Source: Nocardioides humilatus (GTDB lineage Bacteria; Actinomycetota; Actinomycetes; Propionibacteriales; Nocardioidaceae). From it: a stretch of 64,000 nt of DNA. The stretch covers positions 496,001-560,000 of the forward strand of contig NZ_VUJV01000001.1 of assembly GCF_008373755.1 (NCBI RefSeq). The letters run 5' to 3'. Positions 9,664 to 20,007 of the stretch are shown here, in pieces (within the stretch, counting starts at the first letter, position 1; each line of letters opens with the position of its first letter). A model generated the notes under the pieces. The model made no database searches. It saw only the letters and a program-made list of their open reading frames with translations, and was not told the DNA's origin. A program made the position numbers and the translations under genes.

Positions 9664-10716
9664 ATGAGGATCGCTCTTGTCACCGAGACGTTCTACCCGG
9701 CCGTCGACAGCACCACGACCACGATGAAGGCGACGGCCGATCGGCTGGTCGACCTCGGCCACACCGTGCGGATCATCGCGCCGGGCCCGGGCCTCGCGAC
9801 GTACCGCGGCTGCGACGTGGTTCGGGTGCGACCGCTGGAGCCCGGCGGCGCCCAGATCCGCAGCGCGATCGAGGCGTTCGAGCCGGATCTGGTCCAGGCC
9901 ACGTCCCCGCGGCTCGTCGGCCGCAAGGCCCTCAAGCACGCGAAGCGCTCCGGCATCCCCACCCTCGTCGTCGAGCAGTCGCCGATCCTCGACCTCGCCG
10001 CCGACTACTGGCGCGCGAAGGTCGCCGACCGCGCCGACACGTTGCTGGTGACCGCCCCGTGGATGGTCGGCCGGGTCGCCGAGCTCGGCGCGGAGGCCAC
10101 GCTGTGGGAGCCCGGCGTCGACACCCGCGCCTTCAACCCGACCCTGCGCGACCCGTGGCTTCAGGACGCGTGGTCGAAAGCCCGCGCCAAGGACGGGCGC
10201 CACGTGGTCGTGGGCTACGTCGGCAGCCTGGACAAGCGGCACGGCGTACGACGCCTCGCCGAGCTCGCCGACCTGCGCGGCATCCGACTCGTGGTGATCG
10301 GCGACGGTCCGGAGCGCGAGTGGCTCGAGAAGCGCCTCCAGGGCGCTCGGTTCACCGGCCCGCTGACGACCGGCGACCTGACCGTCGCGCTCCCGACCCT
10401 CGACGTTTTGGTCCACCCGGGAGAGCTCGAGACCGACTGCCACGCCCTCCGCGAGGCCGCCGCTTCCGGCGTCCCCACCGTCGCACCGCGCGCCGGTGGC
10501 GCAGCCGACGTGGTCCGCCACCTCGAGACCGGCGTGCTCTACGACCCGTCGGACGCCCGCGACCTGCGCCGTGCCGTGGCAGCCGTGGTCGGCGACCGGC
10601 ACCGCGGCCTCCTCGGCGACGCCGCCCGGGTGCGGGCACTGCGCCGTACGTGGGTGGACGCGGTCGATGAGCTCGTCGCGCGGCACTATCCCGTGCCCGC
10701 GCCGCTCGCGGCCTGA
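9664..10716 (+). CDS. Glycosyltransferase family 4 protein
   Basis: A cytoplasmic retaining GT-B glycosyltransferase of 350 aa. The start is the ATG at 9664 (MRIALVTETFYPAVDSTTTTMK), with a weak GGTGGGG upstream. The N-terminal domain carries the typical TETFYP and LGHTVRIIAPGPG segments, and the C-terminal donor-binding domain shows VVGYVGSLDKRHG and the family signature region HPGELETDCHALREAAASGVPTV. Close relatives transfer mannose or glucose to lipids such as phosphatidylinositol or glycolipids, but acceptor and donor are not readable here. No pathway genes lie next to it. Confidence 0.9.
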   Translation: MRIALVTETFYPAVDSTTTTMKATADRLVDLGHTVRIIAPGPGLATYRGCDVVRVRPLEPGGAQIRSAIEAFEPDLVQATSPRLVGRKALKHAKRSGIPTLVVEQSPILDLAADYWRAKVADRADTLLVTAPWMVGRVAELGAEATLWEPGVDTRAFNPTLRDPWLQDAWSKARAKDGRHVVVGYVGSLDKRHGVRRLAELADLRGIRLVVIGDGPEREWLEKRLQGARFTGPLTTGDLTVALPTLDVLVHPGELETDCHALREAAASGVPTVAPRAGGAADVVRHLETGVLYDPSDARDLRRAVAAVVGDRHRGLLGDAARVRALRRTWVDAVDELVARHYPVPAPLAA

Positions 10717-10720
10717 GGCG

Positions 10721-11647
10721 TCAGGCGGTCGGCTGAGCGACCCAACGCATCGGATCGCCCCAGCCCAGTTCCTCGACGCCGTGGCGGCTGAGCGCGAGCG
10801 CGACGAGGGTCCGGCGGTGGGCGGCGAAGGTCAGCACGTGCGCGATCATCCCGCCGTAGGTGAACACCTCGGCGGGTTCGCAGAGCGCGTCGACGAAGGT
10901 CTCGTCGAGCGCCTCCCGGCCCACCACGTCACGCACGTGACCGAGGTAGGTCGGGCCCTCCTCGGCGAGCCGGGCCCGCAGCGAGTCGAGGGACTCGTGC
11001 TCCTCCACCGACCAGTCGTACTCCCGCGAGGCCATCGCGGCATTCCACATCCCCATTTGCCCGACCAGGCGGGACAGGAGCGAGCGGATCGTCTGCTGGT
11101 CGTCGTCGACGTCGAGCACGATCTGCTGGTCGAGCTGGTCGTCGGTGAGCTGCCCGGCGACCCGGACCATCTCACCGGTCAGCCACACGTGGTGCTCCAC
11201 CATCGCGGTCATCAGGTCCATCGAGGTCACCTTCTCGGTCGGTCGTGCGGGCAGCCGCAGGCTGCCCGGCGGGTGGAAGTGGACGCCGCTCGGAGCAGCG
11301 ATGCGGATCTGGGTGGGCTTCCGGCGCCAGGTGGCGGGGGCGACGCCGTACGCGCGGGCGAAGGCGCGGGTGAACGCCTCGTGGGAGCCGTAGCCGGCCT
11401 CGACCGCGATGTCGATGAGCGGCGCCGACGTCGTCACCATGCGGTAGGCGGCTCGCTCGAGCAGGATCCGACGACGGAAGGCTGCCGGCGGCTCACCGGC
11501 GACGCTGCTGATCATCCGGTCGAAGTGGAAGCGCGAGAAGTGGAACCGTGCGGCCCACTCCTCACCCGTGGCGTCAGCGACGGCGCCGTCCACGAGGGCG
11601 TCGGCCAGGTGGTCGACGAAGTCGTGGAAGGAGTCGGTCGCGGTCAC
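10721..11647 (-). CDS. AraC-type HTH domain fused to a DinB-like domain
   Basis: A 308-aa protein with an unusual order. Residues 1 to about 110 form an AraC/XylS double helix-turn-helix (FHFSRFHFDRMISSVAGEPP, then YGSHEAFTRAFARAYGVAP), and residues from about 140 form a four-helix DinB-like bundle (MTAMVEHHVWLTGEMVRVAG, ending ITAHVLTFAAHR-like as IAHVLTFAAHRRTLV). The histidines in both helical segments match the metal triad typical of DinB domains. The C-terminal bundle replaces the usual effector domain, so it could sense a thiol or metal-linked ligand. It ends 4 nt from the convergent glycosyltransferase gene. Target genes are unknown; autoregulation is possible. Confidence 0.85.
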   Translation of the reverse strand: MTATDSFHDFVDHLADALVDGAVADATGEEWAARFHFSRFHFDRMISSVAGEPPAAFRRRILLERAAYRMVTTSAPLIDIAVEAGYGSHEAFTRAFARAYGVAPATWRRKPTQIRIAAPSGVHFHPPGSLRLPARPTEKVTSMDLMTAMVEHHVWLTGEMVRVAGQLTDDQLDQQIVLDVDDDQQTIRSLLSRLVGQMGMWNAAMASREYDWSVEEHESLDSLRARLAEEGPTYLGHVRDVVGREALDETFVDALCEPAEVFTYGGMIAHVLTFAAHRRTLVALALSRHGVEELGWGDPMRWVAQPTA

Positions 11648-11698
11648 CGGACCATCGTGCGCCCGCGGCGCACTGCCTTGCTTGATCGTCCTTGCGGC

Positions 11699-12478
11699 TC
11701 AGACCGGGGTGCGGCCTTCGTTGTCCTTGTTGCGCAGCCCGATCTTGTTGCCGAGCCAGACGAGCGGGTCGTACTTCCGGTCGGCGACGCGTTCCTTCAT
11801 CGGGATGATCGCGTTGTCGGTGATCTTGATGCCCTCGGGGCAGACCTCCGTGCAGCACTTGGTGATGTTGCACAGCCCGATGCCCGCCTCGTCGCGGGCG
11901 GCGTCGCGCCGGTCGCGGGTGTCGAGCGGGTGCATGTCGAGCTCCGCGTAGCGCAGGAAGAACCGCGGCCCGGCGAACGCCTTTTTGTTGTCCTCGTGGT
12001 CGCGCACCACGTGGCAGGTGTTCTGGCACAGGAAGCATTCGATGCACTTGCGGAACTCCTGGCCCCGCTCGACGTCGACCTGCATCATCCGGCGCTTGCC
12101 GTCGGCGTCGCGAGGTCCGAGCTCGATGCCCGGCAGCTCCTTGGCCTTCTCGTAGTTGTAGGACACGTCCGTGACCAGGTCACGGATCACCGGGAACGCC
12201 CGCAACGGCGTGACGGTGATCGTCTCGCTCGGGTCGAAGTCGGAGAGCCGGGTCATGCACATGAGCCGCGGCTTGCCGTTGACCTCGGCGCTGCACGAGC
12301 CGCACTTGCCTGCCTTGCAGTTCCACCGGATGGCGAGGTCACCCGCCTGGGTGGCCTGGAGTCGGTGGAGCGCGTCGAGGACGACCTCGCCCTCCGACAC
12401 CTCGACCTCGTAGTTGCCCAGGTCACCGCCATCGGCGTCGCCGCGCCAGACCCGCATCTTCAGCTGGTAGCCAGTCAT
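11699..12478 (-). CDS. Succinate dehydrogenase/fumarate reductase iron-sulfur subunit (Sdh1 type)
   Basis: The electron-transfer subunit of the Sdh1-type complex, 259 aa, acting at the inner face of the membrane. Cluster ligands are visible: a [2Fe-2S] motif (CKAGKCGSCS and, further on, RLMC), CIECFLCQNTC for [4Fe-4S], and NITKCCTEVCPEG completing the remaining clusters. The sequence resembles the mycobacterial Rv0247c subunit more than the SdhB encoded at 18109. It is the last gene of a membrane-subunit, flavoprotein, iron-sulfur operon and starts 10 nt downstream of the flavoprotein stop. Confidence 0.93.
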   Translation of the reverse strand: MTGYQLKMRVWRGDADGGDLGNYEVEVSEGEVVLDALHRLQATQAGDLAIRWNCKAGKCGSCSAEVNGKPRLMCMTRLSDFDPSETITVTPLRAFPVIRDLVTDVSYNYEKAKELPGIELGPRDADGKRRMMQVDVERGQEFRKCIECFLCQNTCHVVRDHEDNKKAFAGPRFFLRYAELDMHPLDTRDRRDAARDEAGIGLCNITKCCTEVCPEGIKITDNAIIPMKERVADRKYDPLVWLGNKIGLRNKDNEGRTPV

Positions 12479-12488
12479 GTCAGCCTCC

Positions 12489-14327
12489 CTACTCGAAGAA
12501 CTTCTGCAGGTCGTCGGGCATCGCGGTGATGGCCTGCTCGGTCATGTCGACGCCGTCGCGCGCGGCGTTGAGCCGCAGCACGAGGTTCTTGCTGCCCCAC
12601 TCCGGGTTGGGGCCCGGGTGGTCGTTGCGGGTGTGACCGCCGCGGGATTCCTCGCGGGCGAGGGCCGCCTTGGCGACGCACTCCCCCACGAGCAGCATGT
12701 TGCGGAGGTCGATCGCCAGGTGCCAGCCGGGGTTGTACTGGCGGTGGCCCTCGACCACCATCGTCTTGGCCCGCTCCTTCAGCCGCTCGACCTCGACCAG
12801 CGCCTGCTCGAGCTCGGAGCCCTCACGGATGATGCCGACCAGGTCGTTCATCGACTGCTGGAGGTCCTGCTGGATCGTGTACGGGTTCTCGCGGCCCTCC
12901 ACCTCGAACGGCGCCAGCGCGCTCGCCTTGGCCGCCTCGATGTCGATGTCGCTGGCCTCGGGGCGCGACGGGAGCCCGGCCGCGTAGGCCGCGGCCGAGT
13001 CGCCGGCACGCTTGCCGAACACGATCAGGTCCGACAGCGAGTTGCCGCCGAGCCGGTTGGACCCGTGCATGCCGCCGGAGCACTCGCCCACGGCGTAGAG
13101 GCCCGGGACGACCGAGACCTCCGTCTCGGGATCGACCTCGATCCCGCCCATGGCGTAGTGGCAGGTCGGTCCGATCTCCATCGGCTCCGCGGTGATGTCG
13201 ACGTCGGCCAGCTCCTTGAACTGGTGGTACATCGACGGCAGCCGCTTCTTGATGAACTCCGGCGTACGGCGGCTGGCGATGTCGAGGAAGACACCTCCGT
13301 GCGGTGACCCCCGCCCCGCCTTGATCTCGGCATTGATCGCACGGGCCACCTCGTCACGCGGCAGCAGCTCGGGTGGGCGGCGGTTGTTCTTCTTGTCCTC
13401 GTACCACCGGTCGGCCTCCTCGATGGAGTCGGCCGTCTCGGAGCGGAAGAACTCCGGGATGTGGTTGAACATGAAGCGCTCACCGTCGGAGTTCTTCAAG
13501 ATCCCGCCGTCGCCGCGGACCGACTCGGTGACGAGGAGGCCCTTCACCGACGGCGGCCAGACCATCCCCGTGGGGTGGAACTGGACGAACTCCATGTTGA
13601 TGAGCGTGGCGCCGGCGCGCAGGGCCAGCGCGTGGCCGTCACCGGTGTACTCCCAGGAGTTCGAGGTGACCTTCCACGCCTTGCCGAAGCCGCCCGTGGC
13701 GAGCACGACCGACGGGGCGTCGAACACGATGAACCGGCCCGACTCGCGCCAGTAGCCGAACGCGCCCGCGATCGCGCCGTCGCGCTTGAGCAGGTCGGTG
13801 ACCGTGCACTCCATGTAGACGTCGATGCCCAACGCGACCAGGCGCTGCTGGAGCGTCCGGATGATCTCGAGGCCGGTGCGGTCACCGATGTGGGCCAAGC
13901 GCGCGTAGCGGTGGCCGCCGAAGTCGCGCTGGCTGATCAGACCGTCAGAGGTGCGGTCGAAGAGCGCGCCCCAGTCCTCGAGTTCCATGACTCGGTCCGG
14001 CGCCTCCTGGGCGTGGATCTGGGCCATCCGCCAGTTGTTGAGCATCTTCCCGCCACGCATGGTGTCGCGGAAGTGCACCTGCCAGTTGTCGTCGGGGTAG
14101 AGGTTGCCCATGGCGGCGGCACAGCCACCCTCGGCCATGACCGTGTGGGCCTTGCCGAGCAGCGACTTGCAGACCACGGCGACCCGGGCGCCCGCTTCGT
14201 GCGCCGCGATCGCCGCGCGCAGGCCGGAGCCGCCCGCGCCGATCACGATGACGTCGTACTGGTGCCGTTCCATGCCGCCCTGGGCGTCGCCCGACATCTC
14301 GTTGCCGGTCAGGGGGTGCCGCGTCAT
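12489..14327 (-). CDS. Succinate dehydrogenase/fumarate reductase flavoprotein subunit (Sdh1 type)
   Basis: The FAD-carrying catalytic subunit, 612 aa, oxidising succinate to fumarate. The dinucleotide-binding motif VIVIGAGGSGLRAA begins near residue 26, the covalent-FAD His lies in GKAHTVMAEGG, and active-site segments include QFHPTGMVWPP and HYAMGGI. C-terminal GGHTRNDHPG is typical. The ATG at 14327 directly follows the membrane-subunit stop (TAGATG). A second in-frame Met (MERHQYDVIV) is possible but the junction favours the longer form. It resembles Rv0248c of M. tuberculosis. Confidence 0.94.
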   Translation of the reverse strand: MTRHPLTGNEMSGDAQGGMERHQYDVIVIGAGGSGLRAAIAAHEAGARVAVVCKSLLGKAHTVMAEGGCAAAMGNLYPDDNWQVHFRDTMRGGKMLNNWRMAQIHAQEAPDRVMELEDWGALFDRTSDGLISQRDFGGHRYARLAHIGDRTGLEIIRTLQQRLVALGIDVYMECTVTDLLKRDGAIAGAFGYWRESGRFIVFDAPSVVLATGGFGKAWKVTSNSWEYTGDGHALALRAGATLINMEFVQFHPTGMVWPPSVKGLLVTESVRGDGGILKNSDGERFMFNHIPEFFRSETADSIEEADRWYEDKKNNRRPPELLPRDEVARAINAEIKAGRGSPHGGVFLDIASRRTPEFIKKRLPSMYHQFKELADVDITAEPMEIGPTCHYAMGGIEVDPETEVSVVPGLYAVGECSGGMHGSNRLGGNSLSDLIVFGKRAGDSAAAYAAGLPSRPEASDIDIEAAKASALAPFEVEGRENPYTIQQDLQQSMNDLVGIIREGSELEQALVEVERLKERAKTMVVEGHRQYNPGWHLAIDLRNMLLVGECVAKAALAREESRGGHTRNDHPGPNPEWGSKNLVLRLNAARDGVDMTEQAITAMPDDLQKFFE

Positions 14328-15140
14328 CTAGAAGAACCTCACGTCGTCGATCACGTTGCTGGCGAGCAGGAAGACGTAGAGGTCGACCAGCGCCACGGAG
14401 AACAGGGAGTACCAGGCGTACTTGGGGTGGTGGGCGTTGAGCTTGGACACCCAGGTCCAGAGCTTGTAGCGCACCGGGTGCTTGGAGAAGTGCCGCAGCC
14501 GGCCGCCGACGATGTGGCGGCAGGAGTGGCACGAGAGCGTGTAGAGCCAGATGAACGTGACGTTGGCCGCCATCAGCAACGTGCCGAGACCCATGTGGAT
14601 CCCACCGGTCTCACCGTCCCCGAGCGCGTACTCGTCGGGCATCGCCTGGAAGGCCAGGAACACGTCGTAGGTGAGGATCAGGCCGACCGCCACGGCGGCG
14701 TACCAGAAGAAGCGGTGCAGGTTCTGCACGAGCAGCGGGAACCGGGTCTCGCCGCTGTAGGAGCCGTGCGGCTCGGCCACCGCGCAGGCGGGCGGCGAGA
14801 GCCAGAAGGCCCGGTAGTAGGCCTTGCGGTAGTAGTAGCAGGTCATCCGGAAGCCCAACGGGAAGATCAGGATGATCAGCGCCGCCGACAGCGGCCACCA
14901 GCCGAAGGGCTGGCCGAAGTCCGACGAACCCTTGACACAGTCGCCGAGGCACGGCGAGTAGAAGGGTGAGAGGTAGGGCTCAGCGAAATAGTCGCGGTTC
15001 GCGAAGGCCCGGACCGTCGCGTAGACCACGAAGGTGCCGAAGACCAGGAACGTCGTCAGTGGCGCCAGCCACCAGCGATCCGTCCTGAGTGTCCGCTCCT
15101 CGATCTGCGCTCGCCCAGGACCGTGTACGCCTGTCGACAC
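14328..15140 (-). CDS. Sdh1-type succinate dehydrogenase membrane anchor
   Basis: A membrane subunit of 270 aa with about five hydrophobic helices (WLAPLTTFLVFGTFVVYATV, PLSAALIILIFPLGF, FFWYAAVAVGLILTYDVFLAF, LLMAANVTFIWLYTL, YSLFSVALVDLYVFLLA). The GTG at 15140 (VSTGVHGPG) is selected by GGAGG 5 nt upstream. Cys/His-rich segments (MTCYYYRKAYY, PPACAVAEPH, SCHSCRH) are striking. The mycobacterial Sdh1 homologue (Rv0249c type) has been reported to hold a membrane-embedded Rieske-type Fe-S cluster instead of haem, and these residues are the likely ligands here; that is inference from family. First gene of the minus-strand operon, divergent from sdhCAB. Confidence 0.9.
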   Translation of the reverse strand: MSTGVHGPGRAQIEERTLRTDRWWLAPLTTFLVFGTFVVYATVRAFANRDYFAEPYLSPFYSPCLGDCVKGSSDFGQPFGWWPLSAALIILIFPLGFRMTCYYYRKAYYRAFWLSPPACAVAEPHGSYSGETRFPLLVQNLHRFFWYAAVAVGLILTYDVFLAFQAMPDEYALGDGETGGIHMGLGTLLMAANVTFIWLYTLSCHSCRHIVGGRLRHFSKHPVRYKLWTWVSKLNAHHPKYAWYSLFSVALVDLYVFLLASNVIDDVRFF

Positions 15141-15250
15141 CTGCACCTCCGGATCTCGCCCCTCAGCACCAGACGGCCGCTCCAGCGACTGCCGGGGCTG
15201 AGTCTGCACACCGCAGGCCGATTGTGAAAGGGGCCACACCGACTTGTTTG

Positions 15251-15269
15251 CTAGGTTAGGGTGCCCTAA
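15251..15269. promoter_or_regulatory. DtxR/IdeR-like iron box between the two sdh operons
   Basis: CTAGGTTAGGGTGCCCTAA matches the 19-bp DtxR/IdeR operator consensus (TTAGGTTAGSCTAACCTAA, recalled) at 15 of 19 positions, including TAGGTTAG and CCTAA. It lies 63 nt before the sdhC start and about 110 nt from the divergent Sdh1 start, so one bound regulator could affect both promoters. Confidence 0.6.
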
Positions 15270-15332
15270 AGGACGTACCTCACAGTGGACCCTTTGTGCG
15301 GTCCTCACGCGCGCGAGGTAGCGTGACCGCCT

Positions 15333-16049
15333 GTGGCGAATCCCGTAACGACCAGGCCCAAACTCGTCGAGGGAGCGCGAGCTTCCCGCACCTCGATCGC
15401 ACTCAAGCTCCTGATGGCCCTCAGCGGCCTCGCTTTCGTCGGCTTCGTGCTGGGGCACATGTACGGCAACTTGAAGGCGTTCTCCGGACACGACGCCTTC
15501 AACGAGTACGCGCACCACCTGCGCGAGCTCGGCGAGCCGATGCTCCCGCACATGGGCTTCATCTGGATCATGCGCGGCGGGCTGCTGCTCGCGCTCATCA
15601 TCCACGTGGCCTGCGCGATCGAGCTGACGCGTCGCGCCAAGAAGGCGCGGCCGGTGAAGTACGTCGTCAAGAAGCACACCGGCGCGATCCCGGCGAGCCG
15701 ACTGATGCGGTGGGGCGGCCTCACGCTGTTCCTCTTCATCGTGTGGCACCTGGTCAACTTCACCTTCGGCAAGGTCAACGTCCAGGGCGGGTCGACCGAC
15801 GACCCCTACAACCTGCTCGTCGACACCTTCGACGTGTGGTGGATGACCCTCATCTACCTCGCCGCGATGGCGATGCTCGGCGCGCACCTGCACCACGGCG
15901 TGTGGAGCTCGATGCAGACGCTCGGCCTCACCGGGACCGCCGAGGCCCGCGCCCGCGTCAAGACCATCTCGTTCGCGATCGCGATCCTCATCGCGGGTGG
16001 CTTCTCACTCGTCCCGATCGCCGTCCTGACCGGCCTCATCGAGCGCTAG
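15333..16049 (+). CDS. sdhC: Succinate dehydrogenase cytochrome b558 subunit
   Basis: The single membrane anchor of a type-B (B. subtilis-like) succinate:quinone oxidoreductase, 238 aa, expected to bind two haems b. Five hydrophobic helices are visible, with candidate axial histidines in [34 protein letters not shown] and [11 protein letters not shown]. The start is the GTG at 15333 ([14 protein letters not shown]). It heads sdhC-sdhA-sdhB, 17 nt before sdhA. The iron box at 15251-15269 lies in its leader or promoter. Confidence 0.94.
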   Translation: MANPVTTRPKLVEGARASRTSIALKLLMALSGLAFVGFVLGHMYGNLKAFSGHDAFNEYAHHLRELGEPMLPHMGFIWIMRGGLLLALIIHVACAIELTRRAKKARPVKYVVKKHTGAIPASRLMRWGGLTLFLFIVWHLVNFTFGKVNVQGGSTDDPYNLLVDTFDVWWMTLIYLAAMAMLGAHLHHGVWSSMQTLGLTGTAEARARVKTISFAIAILIAGGFSLVPIAVLTGLIER

Positions 16050-16066
16050 ACAAGGGATCTTCTTTC

Positions 16067-18108
<2,042 letters not shown>

Positions 18109-18112
<4 letters not shown>

Positions 18113-18867
18113 GCAGCGGCAACATGAACCTGACCCTGAAGATCTGGCGCCAGACCGACGCCGTCGACAAGGGCAAGATCCACACCTACGAGGTGGCCGG
18201 CATCTCCCAGGACATGAGCTTCCTGGAGATGCTCGACGTCCTCAACGAGCAGCTCAACGAGCTCGGCGAGGAGCCGATCGCGTTCGACTCCGACTGTCGC
18301 GAAGGCATCTGCGGCATGTGCTCGCTGATGATCAACGGTGAGCCGCACGGCCCCGAGGTCACCACGACCTGCCAGCTGCACATGCGGTCCTTCAACGACG
18401 GCGACACGATCACGATCGAGCCGTGGCGCTCCGGCGCGTTCCCCGTCGTCAAGGACCTCGTCGTCGACCGGTCGGCCTTCGACCGGATCATCCAGTCGGG
18501 TGGCTACATCTCCGCCAACACCGGTTCGGCCCCCGAGGCCAACTCGGTGCCGGTCCCGCGTGACAACGCCGTGCGCGCGTTCAACGTGGCGACCTGCATC
18601 GGCTGCGGCGCCTGCGTGGCGGCCTGCCCCAACGGCTCGGCCTCGCTCTTCCTGGGCGCCAAGATCACGCACCTCGGCGAGCTCCCGCAGGGTCAGCCGG
18701 AGCGGTGGAGCCGCGTCGTCGACATGACGGCGCAGCACGACTACGAGGGCTTCGGCGGCTGCACCAACATCGGTGAGTGCGCGGCGGCGTGCCCCAAGGA
18801 GATCCCGCTCGACGTGATCAGCCAGCTCAACCGCGACCTCCGGACCGCGATGAAGCACGGCCACTGA
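18109..18867 (+). CDS. sdhB: Succinate dehydrogenase iron-sulfur subunit (type B)
   Basis: The Fe-S subunit of the type-B complex, 252 aa. The [2Fe-2S] site is CREGICGMC plus a downstream TTTC, the [4Fe-4S] site [12 protein letters not shown] and the [3Fe-4S] site [12 protein letters not shown]. The GTG at 18109 overlaps the sdhA stop (GTGA) and has GGAG 6 nt upstream; the ATG at 18124 is an alternative with no clear ribosome-binding site. A strong rho-independent terminator follows 10 nt after the stop, closing the operon. Confidence 0.95.
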
Positions 18868-18876
18868 CGCACGTTT

Positions 18877-18918
18877 GTCGAGCCCGCGGCCTACCGGCTG
18901 CGGGCTCGACGGTTTTTT
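18877..18918 (+). terminator. Rho-independent terminator of sdhCAB
   Basis: Perfect 11-bp arms GTCGAGCCCGC and GCGGGCTCGAC around a short loop, followed by GG and a run of six T. Confidence 0.92.
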
Positions 18919-18924
18919 GAGGGG

Positions 18925-20007
18925 TCAGGCCGGCTCGGCCTGGGCCGGCAGCACCCAGACGTCGTCGCCGTCGTCCGCCGAGCCGCCGAAGGTCGGGCTC
19001 CGCGTCCCGGCGACGACCTGCACGTCGAAGATCTCCTCGACCCCGTTGGCGAACTCCAGGGTGCCGACGGTCCGGCCCGTGCTGAGCTCGACGACACCGA
19101 CGCCGCACCTGAGCTGGTCGTGGTACGGCGCCAGCGGGGTGCCGCCGAACGTGGTCGTCTCCCGGATCCGGGACAGTCCGACGAAGGCGAGGTCGCCGTA
19201 CATCGCGAGGCCGCGGGCGTAGCCGGGCAACAGCGCGACGACGTCGCGCTGGCCCGAGGCAGGGTCGACCCGCTCGAGGCGGCCCATGCCGGAGTTGAGC
19301 ACGTAGAGCTGCCCGCGGTGCCAGCGTGGTGAGTGCGGCATCGCGAGCCCGGTGGTGACCACCTCTCCGGACGCGACGTCGAGCACCGTCCCGGTCTGGT
19401 TGCGGTCGGCGCGCCAGCCGCCCGCCTCGTCGGCGAGGGCCATCACCGTCACGAACGCGGGCCCGCCGTCGCGCATCGCCAGACCGTTGAGGTGGCAGCG
19501 ATCCTCCGGCGCCAGCCGGGAGATGAACGACGGCCGCCACCGGGGCACGAAGCTGTGCCGGTCGTCGAGACCGACCAGGCAGGAGAAGCGGGTGTTGACG
19601 ACCCACAGGTCGGGATCGCCCGCCGATGTCCTCCCCCACGCGACCTCGTGGGCTGAGATGTTGCCGGTGACCAACGACGAGCGCGGCAGCCAGCAGCGGT
19701 CGTGCGTGCCGGTCGGCGCCATCGCCGGGGCCAGGTCGGAGTGGTCGCGCAGGATCCACACCTGGTCCTTTCCGGCGACGGCGAGCCGGTCGACGCCGAC
19801 GGCCATCCCCATCGCGCGGTCGAAACGACGGAAGGAGAACGTGAGGCTCTCCCCCGCAGTCCCGACTCCGACGACCTGTCCCGCTTGGTAGGTCGAGACC
19901 AGCAGTGCGCACCCGGCGTCCGCCAGGAGCCGGGGCAGGTCGGCGCTGTGCTGGAACCGGACCTCGGTCGGCGCAGGGGTGGCCGTGACGTCGGAGCCGT
20001 CGCTCAC
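18925..20007 (-). CDS. TIGR03032-like beta-propeller protein
   Basis: A 360-aa protein resembling the TIGR03032/DUF4915 family of unknown function, whose members look like beta-propellers and are often found near repeat or secretion-associated proteins. Supporting segments are LLVSTYQAGQVVGVG near the N-terminus, FDRAMGMAVGVDRLAV, HEVAWG, DLWVVNTRFSCL, HLNGLAMRDGGP and MPHSPRWHRGQLYVLNSG. No signal peptide is seen. The GTG at 20007 overlaps the stop of the ELWxxDGT gene (GTGA), so the two are probably translationally coupled and may work together. Confidence 0.8.
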   Translation of the reverse strand: MSDGSDVTATPAPTEVRFQHSADLPRLLADAGCALLVSTYQAGQVVGVGTAGESLTFSFRRFDRAMGMAVGVDRLAVAGKDQVWILRDHSDLAPAMAPTGTHDRCWLPRSSLVTGNISAHEVAWGRTSAGDPDLWVVNTRFSCLVGLDDRHSFVPRWRPSFISRLAPEDRCHLNGLAMRDGGPAFVTVMALADEAGGWRADRNQTGTVLDVASGEVVTTGLAMPHSPRWHRGQLYVLNSGMGRLERVDPASGQRDVVALLPGYARGLAMYGDLAFVGLSRIRETTTFGGTPLAPYHDQLRCGVGVVELSTGRTVGTLEFANGVEEIFDVQVVAGTRSPTFGGSADDGDDVWVLPAQAEPA

